Shown here piece after piece: positions 37,294 to 45,822 of a stretch of DNA of 64,000 nucleotides. The position numbers were made by a program, and so were the translations under genes. This DNA comes from Yinghuangia elevatio (GTDB lineage Bacteria > Actinomycetota > Actinomycetes > Streptomycetales > Streptomycetaceae): positions 1 to 64,000 of the forward strand of contig NZ_JBEZFP010000010.1 in assembly GCF_040649515.1 (NCBI RefSeq), given 5' to 3'. The notes beneath the pieces were generated by a model, which saw nothing but the letters and a program-made list of their open reading frames with translations, made no database searches and was not told where the DNA came from. The first letter of the stretch is position 1. Each line of letters begins with the position of its first letter.

Positions 37294-39936
37294 GTGGACC
37301 TCGACGATTACTTCTCCTTCGGTACCGGCGGCCCTTTCAACCGAAACGAGATCTTCGCGAACCGGGAGGACTTCCTCGACCTTCTGATGCGCCACACCGA
37401 GAACCACGCGGCGCAGCGATGGTCCGCCGCGGAGTTCACCGACTTCCAGCGCGCCGCACACAACGTCGTCGTCCTGCACGGCGACGGCGGCATCGGCAAG
37501 AGCACACTCACCCAGCGGTTCGCCACCACCCTCACCACCGCCGACCGGCGCGTGTTACCCGAACGCCGCGTGGTCGCATGTGTCGACTTCGCCGACATCA
37601 CGAACCTCGGCTTCGAGACGGTGCTGTTGAGGCTGCGGGCCTCCGTCGGGCGCCTGGGCAGACGGTTCCCGGCGTTCGACACCGCCCTCGCGGTCTACTG
37701 GGAGCTCAAGCACCCCGGCGTCGCCCTGGGCGACTTCATCGGCCGCAGCACATTCCTGGACAGCAACGACAGGGAGAACGCGGGCGGTCAGATCGTCGCG
37801 ACGCTGGACGACGTCCTGGGCAGCGCCGGGGCGGTCGGCGCGGGCTACCGGATGGTCTCCGGGCTGGCGCGGCGGATATCCGAGGCCGCGGTCGTGCGCC
37901 GCCTGCGCCATGAGTTCCCGCCTTTCGAGGTGATCCTGCAGGAGACCGACCCCGACCGCATGGTCGGCTACCTGCCGATCCTGCTGGCCTGGGACATCGA
38001 GCACATCCGGCGGGCGCACGGCGCGGTCGCGGTGTGCGTCCTCGACACCTTCGAGACCGTGCAGGCCCAGCCCCGAGAGGCCGGTTTCCTCGAAGACCTC
38101 GTCGCGCGGACCGTGTACCTGATGCCGAATGTGCTGTTCCTGGTCGCCGGCCGGCGTCCGTTGCGGTGGCACGACCCGGTCCGGGCGGTGACGCTGACGT
38201 ACGGCGGGGAACTGCGCTGGCCGCGCCTGGCGGGCCGGCACGGAGCCGGCGACCAGCACGCCCTTCCGGGGCTGCCGTCGGACCACGCGGACCTGTTCCT
38301 GCGCACGCGGCTGACCGCGGCGGACGGGACGCCCGCGATCGACGAGGCGATCCGCCGGCGCATCTCGGAGGCGTCCGGCGGCTCACCGCTCTACCTGGAA
38401 CTCTCGGTCGGGCAGTACCGCAACGCCGTGGCGCGAGGCGAGCAGCCCACGGCCGACCAGTTCGGCGGCCCCCTGCCGGACCTGGTCCTGCGCATCATGC
38501 GCGACCTCACCGCGGACGAGCGCGATCTCCTGCGGGCGGCGTCCCTGCTCGGGGCGTTCGACGCGGACTCCCTGGCGGCGGTCCTCCCGGGGACGGGCGG
38601 CGCCGCGATCGAGCGGTTCCTGTCCATGAGTTTCGTCCGCCGCAGCGAGGCCACCTGGCCGTCCTGCCGCCTGCACGAAAACCTGCGGAACAGCGTCAAC
38701 ACCTGCGACATGTACACCGACGACGGATGGACGGACAGCGAACGCAGCCGGCGCTTCGAACTCGCGACGGGGCATGTGACCGGGATCGGGCTCCAGGTGT
38801 GGAACGCGGACGCCGCCGACTCCGTCACCGCCACGCAGCGCAGCCAGGCCGCGGTCGCCGCGCTGCTGCTGGTCGTCCAGGCCGCCGTGGAGCGCCGGGT
38901 GACGCCGCGGCGACTGGACGCCCTCACGTACACGGCCAGCCAACTCGGGCACTGGCAGGTCCTCGCCGCCCTGCCGTCCGCCGACGGCTGCCCGCCGCCG
39001 CTGCAGCGGCTCGTCGAGGCCGCAAGGCTGGGCGCCACGGCCGGCGTGGACGCACGGCACCGGTACCAGTCGATGCGTGCCCTGGCGTCGCCGGTGCGCG
39101 AGCATCCGTACGACGACTACGTGTCCTACGAGCTGGGCGCGCTCACCCAGTCGACCGGGAACAACGACGAGGGGGCGCAGCACTTCGGTGCGCTGGCGAC
39201 GGCCGAGTCCCCGTTGCGCGAGGCGGGCGTATGGGGCAGTGCGGGCGTGGCGCTGCGGCGCAGCCGCCTCGCGGACGTGCTCGGGCTCGTACGCGAGGAC
39301 CCGGACCAGCCGTTGGAGGTCGCGCGGACTCAGGACCTGCTCGGCCATGTCCGGCTGCACGGCGGCGATTTCGCGGTCTCGGCCGACCTCTTCGAGCGTA
39401 CGCTCGCGCACGCGCGGGCCTCCGGCGCACCGCTGTGGGCGGCCCGTGCCGCCCGGCATCTCGCGCTGGCGACGATGTGGACCGAGCCGCACCGTGCTTT
39501 GGCGCTGCTCCCCGACGCCCGCGACCTCAACCAGTCGCTCGGCGACGTGATCGGCTCGGCGCAGTGCGACCTCGCGGCCGCGCTGGCGTCCGTGGCCCTG
39601 GGCGACGACGCCGAGGCGCTCCGTATGCTCGCCCACGCCGCCCAACTCACCATGGAGTCCGGCGTGGTCGGGCAACTGCTGCCGGTGGATGCCGTCGGCA
39701 CGCTGGTCCACCTGGCGGGCGGGCGGCGGGACGAGGCCCGGGCGGCCGCCGCCCGGCTCGCGGCGGACGCGCACGGCGAACGTCTGGCGCCGCCCGTCTG
39801 GGCCGCGGTCACCGCGCTATGGCTCGGCGAACCCGCGCTGTACGACTTCGCCTCGATCGGTTGGTACGACCAGGTGGACACGGCCCGCGCGAAGTGGATG
39901 GCACCACTCCAGGCGCTCGTCCCTGGCAGCGTGTGA
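37294..39936 (+). CDS. STAND-type NTPase with TPR-like C-terminal half
   Basis: The 880-aa protein has only a short start, then an FxNRxxFL box (IFANREDFLDLL) and Walker A GDGGIGKST (63-71, Lys69). Walker B-like VCVLDTFE follows (Asp251), then the sensor-like VLFLVAGRRPL. A winged-helix-like region lies about 400-470. The last ~350 residues are helical repeats (TPR-like). Such proteins are ligand-triggered switches in signalling or phage defence; here no effector domain is fused, so the effector may be the kinase-like protein encoded 5 bases downstream. GTG at 37294 is the first start after an in-frame stop; there is no clear ribosome site. Confidence 0.75.
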   Translation: MDLDDYFSFGTGGPFNRNEIFANREDFLDLLMRHTENHAAQRWSAAEFTDFQRAAHNVVVLHGDGGIGKSTLTQRFATTLTTADRRVLPERRVVACVDFADITNLGFETVLLRLRASVGRLGRRFPAFDTALAVYWELKHPGVALGDFIGRSTFLDSNDRENAGGQIVATLDDVLGSAGAVGAGYRMVSGLARRISEAAVVRRLRHEFPPFEVILQETDPDRMVGYLPILLAWDIEHIRRAHGAVAVCVLDTFETVQAQPREAGFLEDLVARTVYLMPNVLFLVAGRRPLRWHDPVRAVTLTYGGELRWPRLAGRHGAGDQHALPGLPSDHADLFLRTRLTAADGTPAIDEAIRRRISEASGGSPLYLELSVGQYRNAVARGEQPTADQFGGPLPDLVLRIMRDLTADERDLLRAASLLGAFDADSLAAVLPGTGGAAIERFLSMSFVRRSEATWPSCRLHENLRNSVNTCDMYTDDGWTDSERSRRFELATGHVTGIGLQVWNADAADSVTATQRSQAAVAALLLVVQAAVERRVTPRRLDALTYTASQLGHWQVLAALPSADGCPPPLQRLVEAARLGATAGVDARHRYQSMRALASPVREHPYDDYVSYELGALTQSTGNNDEGAQHFGALATAESPLREAGVWGSAGVALRRSRLADVLGLVREDPDQPLEVARTQDLLGHVRLHGGDFAVSADLFERTLAHARASGAPLWAARAARHLALATMWTEPHRALALLPDARDLNQSLGDVIGSAQCDLAAALASVALGDDAEALRMLAHAAQLTMESGVVGQLLPVDAVGTLVHLAGGRRDEARAAAARLAADAHGERLAPPVWAAVTALWLGEPALYDFASIGWYDQVDTARAKWMAPLQALVPGSV

Positions 39937-39941
39937 CCGCC

Positions 39942-40937
39942 ATGAGCCCTGCATCCCCACCCGCCCACACGACGCGCCGCGATGACGTGCCGCGGTGCCG
40001 ACGACTGGACGTCGGCGACGACGGCGCGGTCCTGCCGACGGACGAACTGGACCCCGTGCTGTGCCAGGAGGCCATGCGCCAAGCCCTGGCAAGTCCGCGC
40101 TTCGACGGGGACGCCGGGCAACCGCGCGGCATGGAGCGCGTCGTGGCCGGTGCGGCGACCGTGGCCAAGGTGCAGCGGCGGGTCCACGAACGCCTCGACG
40201 TTCTCCTGGAGTTCGACGAGCTACGACGCGTCGCGGACGTACCGGCACCCGCGCTTCTGGACCACGGCACGGTCGACAAGGACGGTGTGTCGGTGTGGTG
40301 GACGGTTCTGGAGCGGGCCCGGGGCGAACACGGCGACCGCGGCGCCCACGCGACCGAGTTGCTCCCGAGCCGGCAGCGTGCGTTGGCGCGTGTGCTCCGC
40401 AGATGGCATACGTACGGCGACGCGGCGCTCGGCCCTCGACTGGACGACCCGGGCATGGCCGGACTGTTCTTCGGCGAGATCCGGGCGCGCGCGCCGGGCG
40501 CGGCAAAGCAACTGGCCGCCGAGCTCGACGCGGCGTGCCGGGGCACGGAGATGGCCGCAGTGCACGGGGACGCCGCGGTCGGCCACAACGTGCTGTTCCA
40601 GGGTGCCGACGTGACCGCCGTGCTGGACCCGGGCGCCGTACGCGTCGCCCCGCCGATGTTGTGTCTGGGCTGGGCCGTGGCCGTCGACCTCGGACTCGGC
40701 GGATCGGTCGACGCCGCGGGCGCGGGATACGCGGCGAGCACCGCCGACCGTGAACTCCTGCATCGCCTGCTGCCCTTGCTCGTGACCCGTCGGCTCGCGG
40801 ACATGCGGCGCCTCGGGGATACATCGGCCGAGAGACGGCTCGGCGCATGGCTTCGGTCCCGCCGCCCCGAGCTGCTGGACCTCGCCGTCGCGGGTTCAGG
40901 CTCCGGGGGCGACGGCGCCGAGGTCGGCACGTTCTGA
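39942..40937 (+). CDS. APH-fold phosphotransferase
   Basis: The 331-aa protein has the aminoglycoside/choline kinase catalytic signature VHGDAAVGHNVLF (His208, Asp210, Asn216) and the metal-binding Asp in AVLDPG (Asp229). The ATP Lys may be in ATVAKVQRRVHERL. It starts 5 bases after the STAND gene, so the two are one transcript. Substrates of this fold range from antibiotics to sugars and proteins; none can be inferred. Its 3' end overlaps the convergent epimerase gene by 42 bases. Confidence 0.75.
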   Translation: MSPASPPAHTTRRDDVPRCRRLDVGDDGAVLPTDELDPVLCQEAMRQALASPRFDGDAGQPRGMERVVAGAATVAKVQRRVHERLDVLLEFDELRRVADVPAPALLDHGTVDKDGVSVWWTVLERARGEHGDRGAHATELLPSRQRALARVLRRWHTYGDAALGPRLDDPGMAGLFFGEIRARAPGAAKQLAAELDAACRGTEMAAVHGDAAVGHNVLFQGADVTAVLDPGAVRVAPPMLCLGWAVAVDLGLGGSVDAAGAGYAASTADRELLHRLLPLLVTRRLADMRRLGDTSAERRLGAWLRSRRPELLDLAVAGSGSGGDGAEVGTF

Positions 40938-41999
40938 ACCGACCGGTTCTGAGTCGACCCGATCTGAGCCGAGCCGATCTGAGTCGACCCGATCTGAGCC
41001 AACCGGTTCTGAGTCGACCGGTTCTGGCGTGGCCGACGACGTCTGTGGGAGGTCCAGGACGCGTCGCAACCCTTCGCACAGCGTGGTGGGTCGGAAGTCC
41101 GGCAAGGTGCGTCGCAGCCGGGTGGTGTCTGCCACCAGGTGGGCGCGCTCGTTGGCCCGTACCTTGGACGGGTCCAGGTCGGCGGTCAGTTCGCGCCCAC
41201 TCAACTCCCCCGCCAGCGCGAGAAGTCCGTGCCCGCTCGTGCCCCGACCGGTTCCCAGGTTCCACGTACCGGACGCCGTGCCGTTCAGGAGTCGGACCAG
41301 CGCGGAGGCCGCGTCGTCGGCGTGCAGGTAGTCGCGGACGGTGGTCAGGTCGCCGAGCCGCAGACGGTCCCCGCGGGCCATTTGCCGATAGATCTCGGGG
41401 ATCAGGTGCGGTGTGGTCGGTTCGGGACCATAGAGGTTGAACGGACGCACGACGATGACGCCGACCCCCCGCACGGCCCCGGCTCGGCGCACCATGTGCT
41501 CGCCGGCGAGCTTGCTACGACCGTACGCCGTGCGCGGGGAAACGGCGGAGCGCTCGGCGCTCGCCCCGCTGGACGGGGCGTACACGTCAGCCGTCGACGC
41601 GAACACGAACCGCACGGGCGTGTGCGCCCGCCACGCGGCCAGCAGGCGCCCCGTGCCGCCGACGTTGACGTGCTGTGTCTCCCGTACGTCGCCCTCGCAG
41701 CTTGGCAGGAAATGGCGCGCCGCCAGATGGACGACCGCCCAGGGACGCTCCGCCGCGCAGGCGTCGGCGACGGCGGTCGGGTGGCATATGTCGATGTCGT
41801 GGCGGCGCACGCCCGGGTCTTCCGCGAACCGCGCGAGGCGATGGCTCGTCCCCCCGCTGCCGTTGTCCACCACCGCGACCGGATGCCCTGCCGACCTCAA
41901 CAAGGCGACCACTCGCGCCCCGAGAAACCCGGCGCCCCCGGTGACGAGGACGGGACGATCCGCCGCACGGCTGTCGGTCCCGCTCCGCAGTCGTCCCAT
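40896..41999 (-). CDS. NAD-dependent epimerase/dehydratase (extended SDR)
   Basis: The 367-aa protein has the NAD motif TGGAGFLGARV (about 20-30), the Ser/Thr in FASTADVY (135-136) and YGRSK (Tyr159, Lys163). Substrate features include RPFNLYGPEP and TVRDYLHADD. It probably epimerises or dehydrates a nucleotide sugar for the flanking glycosyltransferases. The last ~40 residues are a 5-residue repeat (SEPVG, SDRVD, SDRLG ...) encoded by a DNA tandem repeat, likely non-functional expansion. The start at 41999 has no good ribosome site and lies in a ~100-base divergent promoter space. Confidence 0.83.
   Translation of the reverse strand: MGRLRSGTDSRAADRPVLVTGGAGFLGARVVALLRSAGHPVAVVDNGSGGTSHRLARFAEDPGVRRHDIDICHPTAVADACAAERPWAVVHLAARHFLPSCEGDVRETQHVNVGGTGRLLAAWRAHTPVRFVFASTADVYAPSSGASAERSAVSPRTAYGRSKLAGEHMVRRAGAVRGVGVIVVRPFNLYGPEPTTPHLIPEIYRQMARGDRLRLGDLTTVRDYLHADDAASALVRLLNGTASGTWNLGTGRGTSGHGLLALAGELSGRELTADLDPSKVRANERAHLVADTTRLRRTLPDFRPTTLCEGLRRVLDLPQTSSATPEPVDSEPVGSDRVDSDRLGSDRVDSEPVGSERADLGAVAPGA
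40938..41030. repeat. 15-bp tandem repeat in the epimerase 3' end
   Basis: Six imperfect 15-base units (types ACCGGTTCTGAGTCG and ACCCGATCTGAGCCG) encode the SEPVG/SDRVD repeats of the epimerase tail. It begins right after the phosphotransferase stop at 40937. Confidence 0.85.
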
Positions 42000-42101
42000 G
42001 CGGTGGCATGGTACGGATCGCCCCCGGGTAATCGAAGACTTCCAACTCTGCTTCTACGCACCACACTTCGTACGATCATCGACGACACCTGCGGGGACCC
42101 T

Positions 42102-43295
42102 GTGGCAGATCGCGGCATCACCGTGCTGGTCGACGGCAGGATCGACGGGCCGGACGGCATCGGGCGCTACACGCGGCAGACGGTCGCGGCGCTGCGTGCG
42201 CGGGCGGAAACGATGACGACGGCAGACGCAGGCGTATACGCAGACGCCGACGACACCTTGGGCGTGCGGGTTGAGGTGCTCGGCCCTACGGGAACGGGAC
42301 GCTACAGCCGGGCCGAAGGCGACGAACTCGCCGCCGCGGCGGACCGTGTGGGAGCCGATCTCGTGCACGTCCTCGACTATCGGATGCCCTGGCGCGGACT
42401 GACGGCCCCGGTGATCGTGTCGGCGCACGACGTCGTGCGCTTGGTCGATCCGGAACTCTGTTACACGGACCGGCAATTCACGGCCCGGTTCGGAACGCGG
42501 GCGTTCGAGGCGCTGGGCGTCGCCGTCGAGGATCTGAGGGAACTGACCCCGCATCCCGGCTTCGACACTGCCAACGCCCCCCGGCACCGGGAGTTCTATG
42601 CGCGGATGATGCGCCTCACCGCGAGCCGCGCCGCCCGCATCGTCGTCCCGACACAGGTCGTGCTCGGCCAGTTCGCCGAATTCGTCGACGTCGGCGCGCC
42701 GCTGTTGGTGAGCCCCTGGGGAGTGGACCACCTTCCACGCGAACCCGACGACCTAGACCGCGGGTTCCTGCTGTACGTAGGCCAGGCGCGTGTGCACAAG
42801 CGCGTCGGCGCGCTCGTCGACGCCTATGCCGCGTCGGATGCCTACCTTGCGGGCGTACCGCTCGTGCTGGTCGGGCGCGACTTCGCCCCCGGTTCGGCGG
42901 GTGCGGAACAACTGCGTGAACACCCGTGCGCTCACCGGGTGATGCTTTTGGACACCGTCGACGACGCGCTGCTGGCCGCTCTGTACGCACGGGCGATCGC
43001 CCTCGTACACCTCGCGTCGCACGAAGGGTACGGATTCCCGCCGCTGGAGGCACTCGCGGCCGGCGCGCGCGTCGTTGCGAGCGACATCCCGACACTGCGT
43101 GAAGTCCTGGGAGATTCGGCGGAGTTCGTTCATGCCGAAAGCACCGCCTCGGTGGCGGCCGCCATCGACCGCGTGGTGTCCGCGCCTGATCCGCCCGCCC
43201 TCCGGATCCGCAGGTCGGCGCGGATCCGCGAACGCCGCTGGAGCGACCACGCGGACACGCTGATCGCCTGCTATCGCGCGGCCGTCACCGCATGA
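42102..43295 (+). CDS. GT4-type glycosyltransferase
   Basis: The 397-aa GT-B protein starts VADRGITVLVDGRIDGPDGI. It has the Rossmann-like second half FLLYVGQARVHKRVGALVDAY and the EX7E motif HEGYGFPPLEALAAGARVVAS. It shares layout, not close sequence, with the GT at 35833-37143. The GTG at 42102 follows GCGGGGA; longer in-frame extensions run through the divergent epimerase gene and are not credible. Last gene of the island; a strong terminator follows. Confidence 0.85.
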   Translation: MADRGITVLVDGRIDGPDGIGRYTRQTVAALRARAETMTTADAGVYADADDTLGVRVEVLGPTGTGRYSRAEGDELAAAADRVGADLVHVLDYRMPWRGLTAPVIVSAHDVVRLVDPELCYTDRQFTARFGTRAFEALGVAVEDLRELTPHPGFDTANAPRHREFYARMMRLTASRAARIVVPTQVVLGQFAEFVDVGAPLLVSPWGVDHLPREPDDLDRGFLLYVGQARVHKRVGALVDAYAASDAYLAGVPLVLVGRDFAPGSAGAEQLREHPCAHRVMLLDTVDDALLAALYARAIALVHLASHEGYGFPPLEALAAGARVVASDIPTLREVLGDSAEFVHAESTASVAAAIDRVVSAPDPPALRIRRSARIRERRWSDHADTLIACYRAAVTA

Positions 43296-43297
43296 CC

Positions 43298-43330
43298 GGG
43301 CCCGTACCGGGGTTGGTACGGGCCCTTCTT
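43298..43330 (+). terminator. terminator at the right end of the island
   Basis: GGGCCCGTACC (43298-43308) pairs with GGTACGGGCCC (43315-43325) and TTCTT follows. It begins three bases after the glycosyltransferase stop and faces the end of the alpha/beta hydrolase gene. Confidence 0.85.
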
Positions 43331-43353
43331 GGGAGGTGGTGGGACGGGTGGGG

Positions 43354-44280
43354 TCAGGCGGCGAAGGCTTGGCCTATGCTGCGGCCGATTTCCCGGCGCA
43401 TGAGGTAGAAGTCGGGGTTGTGCGGTGCCGCGCCGTGTTCGAGGGTGAAGCCGCTGCGGAGTTCGGGGCCGCCGTCGGACTGGCGGGACGGGAAGAGGCG
43501 GGCCAGGACGGGTTCGGCGGCGATGAGGTCGTCGCGGTCGGCGAGGTTGATCCAGCGCTCGACGTACGCGGGCGGTTGGGCGGGCTGCGGGCGGACCCAG
43601 TCGTCGATCACGGTGTCGGGGCCGAGCGGCGAGCCGAGGGTGATCAGGAGGGGGAGCGGGCGGCGCAGGCGGTGGGCGACCTCGTACGCGACGACCGCGC
43701 CGAGGGAGTGGCCGATCACCACGCGGGTGTCGAAGCCGATGTCGGCGGCGACGCGGTCGAGGACCCGGGCGCGGGTGGTGTCGTCGGTGAGGTAGCGGGT
43801 GAGTTGGGCCAGGGCCTTGGTGACGAAGCCGCCCGCGGATCCGGGACCGTCCGCGGCGAACCACTTGAGGCCGGACAGTCCGCAGGTCGGGGACAGGACG
43901 ACGGTACGCCCGGTCTGGTCGGGACCCCCTTCGAGGCGGGCTATCTCGCGCGCGGCCCGCTGCCGCTCGGGCGGCGCGGAGCTGCGGGCGGCGGCCCGGT
44001 CGAGCCATTCGCGGCCTATCCGGTCCGCCATCTCGTGCCGCAGGTCGTCGACGTCGGGGGCGTCGGGCTGCGACGGATGACGGCGCATGACATCGCCGTA
44101 GAACGCCATGCGTGCGTCGATGCCGCGACGGGTGTGGCGGTACTTCCACAGCCGGTCCGCGGTCTCCGGGTAGCCGGCGGCTTTGACGCCGCGGGCCAGC
44201 CGGGGCAGCCACTCGTCCTCCAGGCTGCGGGCCGACCTGAACTCCTGTGCGATCCCGTGCACCAGCACGATTGCGGCCAT
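43354..44280 (-). CDS. alpha/beta hydrolase
   Basis: The 308-aa protein has the oxyanion strand IVLVHGIAQEF at the start, the nucleophile elbow VVIGHSLGAVVAYEVAH (about 190-205) and a likely catalytic His in AAPHNPDFYL. There is no signal peptide, so it is cytoplasmic. The substrate is unknown; the elbow resembles lipase/PGAP1-like esterases. ATG behind GGGAGGGG. It marks the return to conserved genes right of the island. The 258 bases upstream (44281-44538) hold no gene. Confidence 0.8.
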   Translation of the reverse strand: MAAIVLVHGIAQEFRSARSLEDEWLPRLARGVKAAGYPETADRLWKYRHTRRGIDARMAFYGDVMRRHPSQPDAPDVDDLRHEMADRIGREWLDRAAARSSAPPERQRAAREIARLEGGPDQTGRTVVLSPTCGLSGLKWFAADGPGSAGGFVTKALAQLTRYLTDDTTRARVLDRVAADIGFDTRVVIGHSLGAVVAYEVAHRLRRPLPLLITLGSPLGPDTVIDDWVRPQPAQPPAYVERWINLADRDDLIAAEPVLARLFPSRQSDGGPELRSGFTLEHGAAPHNPDFYLMRREIGRSIGQAFAA

Positions 44281-44538
44281 CGCTCCCCTCCCAAGCCCCC
44301 GGGTCCCGAAGAGTGCTCGTCGCGAAATGCCCCGGTCTGCGCGGGGACCGCGGGCCGGAAAGTCGTTTCGCTACCTACTCTTACCCAGCCAGTCACCGAA
44401 GTTGCCTTCTCAGTAACGGGAGATTGCGGCCGTTGTACGGACGCCGCGCGGGGAGGGCTGAGGGGAGCCGGACGGACGGGAGGAAGACCGGCGGAGCACT
44501 GGTCCGAGGGTCGCTGCCAACTCCGGGTCGGCGGTGGG

Positions 44539-45729
44539 TCAGGCGACGCGCGAGGTGCCGTCGATGGTGGCCGAGCCGACGACGCGCGTCCCGTCGTACA
44601 GCACGACCGCCTGGCCGCGGGCGACGCCGCGCATGGGCTCCAGCAGGCGTACGCGCACGGTGTCGCCGTCGATCTCGGCGACCGCCGGGTGCTCGTCGCC
44701 GTGTGCCCGCACCTGCGCTGTGCACTCCAGCGTGCCGCTGGGCGCGGGGCCGCACCAGCGCGGGCGGATGCCGGTGAGTCCGTCGACGTTGAGCGCCTCG
44801 GCGGGGCCGACGGTGACGGTGTTGGTCACCGGCGAGATGTCGAGGACGTAGCGGGGCTTGCCGTCCGACGCGGGGGTGCCGATGCGCAGGCCCTTGCGCT
44901 GGCCGACGGTGTACGCGTACGCCCCGTCGTGCTCGCCCAGCTTCGCCCCGTCGGCGTCCACGATGTCCCCGGGCGTACGCCCGAGCCGCGTCGCCAGGAA
45001 CGCCTGGGTGTCGCCGTCCGCGATGAAGCAGATGTCGTGGCTGTCCGGCTTGCGGGCGACGGCGAGGCCGCGGCGCTCGGCCTCGGCCCGGACCGCGTCC
45101 TTGGTGTCCATGCCGAGCGGGAAGAGGGCGTGCGCGAGCTGGTCCTCGTCGAGGACGCCGAGCACGTACGACTGGTCCTTGCCGTGGTCCGCGGACCGGT
45201 GCAGCTCGCGGCCGGCCGGGCCGTCGACGATCACCGCGTAGTGGCCCGTGCAGACCGCGTCGAAGCCGAGTGCCAGCGCGCGGTCGAGCAATGCCGCGAA
45301 CTTGATCTTCTCGTTGCAGCGCAGGCACGGGTTGGGGGTACGCCCCGCCTCGTACTCGGCGAAGAAGTCCTCGATCACGTCCTCGCGGAAGCGCTCGGCG
45401 AGGTCCCACACGTAGAAGGGGATGCCGATGACGTCCGCGGCGCGCCGGGCGTCCCGCGCGTCCTCGAGCGTGCAGCAGCCGCGCGCGCCGGTGCGGAAGG
45501 ACTTGGGGTTCTCCGACAGCGCCAGGTGCACGCCCGTCACGTCGTGCCCCGCCTCGTGCGCACGCGCCGCGGCGACGGCGGAGTCCACGCCCCCGGACAT
45601 CGCGGCAAGCACCCGCAGCGGGCGCCCGTCCTCGGGCACGCGCGCGAAGACGGCCGACTCGTCCGGCTCGGGGAGCATCGGCACGGGCTCGCAGACGGCA
45701 GGGGGCTGGGGAGTGACGTGATCAGTCAT
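44539..45729 (-). CDS. mnmA: tRNA-specific 2-thiouridylase
   Basis: The ~396-aa enzyme thiolates U34 of tRNA-Glu, -Gln and -Lys. It has the PP-loop AAMSGGVDSAVAAARA, first catalytic Cys in NPCLRCNEKIKF, second in HDICFIADGD, and YTVGQRKGLRIG. The first ~35 residues (Pro/Glu-rich) precede the conserved core; the start at 45729 has a weak ribosome site. The sulfur donor, a cysteine desulfurase, is encoded 93 bases upstream in the same direction. Confidence 0.94.
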   Translation of the reverse strand: MTDHVTPQPPAVCEPVPMLPEPDESAVFARVPEDGRPLRVLAAMSGGVDSAVAAARAHEAGHDVTGVHLALSENPKSFRTGARGCCTLEDARDARRAADVIGIPFYVWDLAERFREDVIEDFFAEYEAGRTPNPCLRCNEKIKFAALLDRALALGFDAVCTGHYAVIVDGPAGRELHRSADHGKDQSYVLGVLDEDQLAHALFPLGMDTKDAVRAEAERRGLAVARKPDSHDICFIADGDTQAFLATRLGRTPGDIVDADGAKLGEHDGAYAYTVGQRKGLRIGTPASDGKPRYVLDISPVTNTVTVGPAEALNVDGLTGIRPRWCGPAPSGTLECTAQVRAHGDEHPAVAEIDGDTVRVRLLEPMRGVARGQAVVLYDGTRVVGSATIDGTSRVA

Positions 45730-45822
45730 GGCCCAACCAGGGTACGGGGTGCGCCGCCCCGGCCTCGCCCCGGTTTTCGCGCGTTCCGGACACCCGTACG
45801 GGACCGGGCGCGGCGACACGAT

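Noticed and set aside
39942..40937. Calling the APH-fold protein an aminoglycoside-resistance enzyme
   Set aside because: Only the catalytic signature is shared; the fold covers many kinases and the context is sugar transfer, not resistance.
35833..43295. Reading the island as an antibiotic biosynthetic cluster
   Set aside because: No polyketide, peptide, terpene or RiPP core enzyme, transporter or regulator is present; two glycosyltransferases and an epimerase are not enough.
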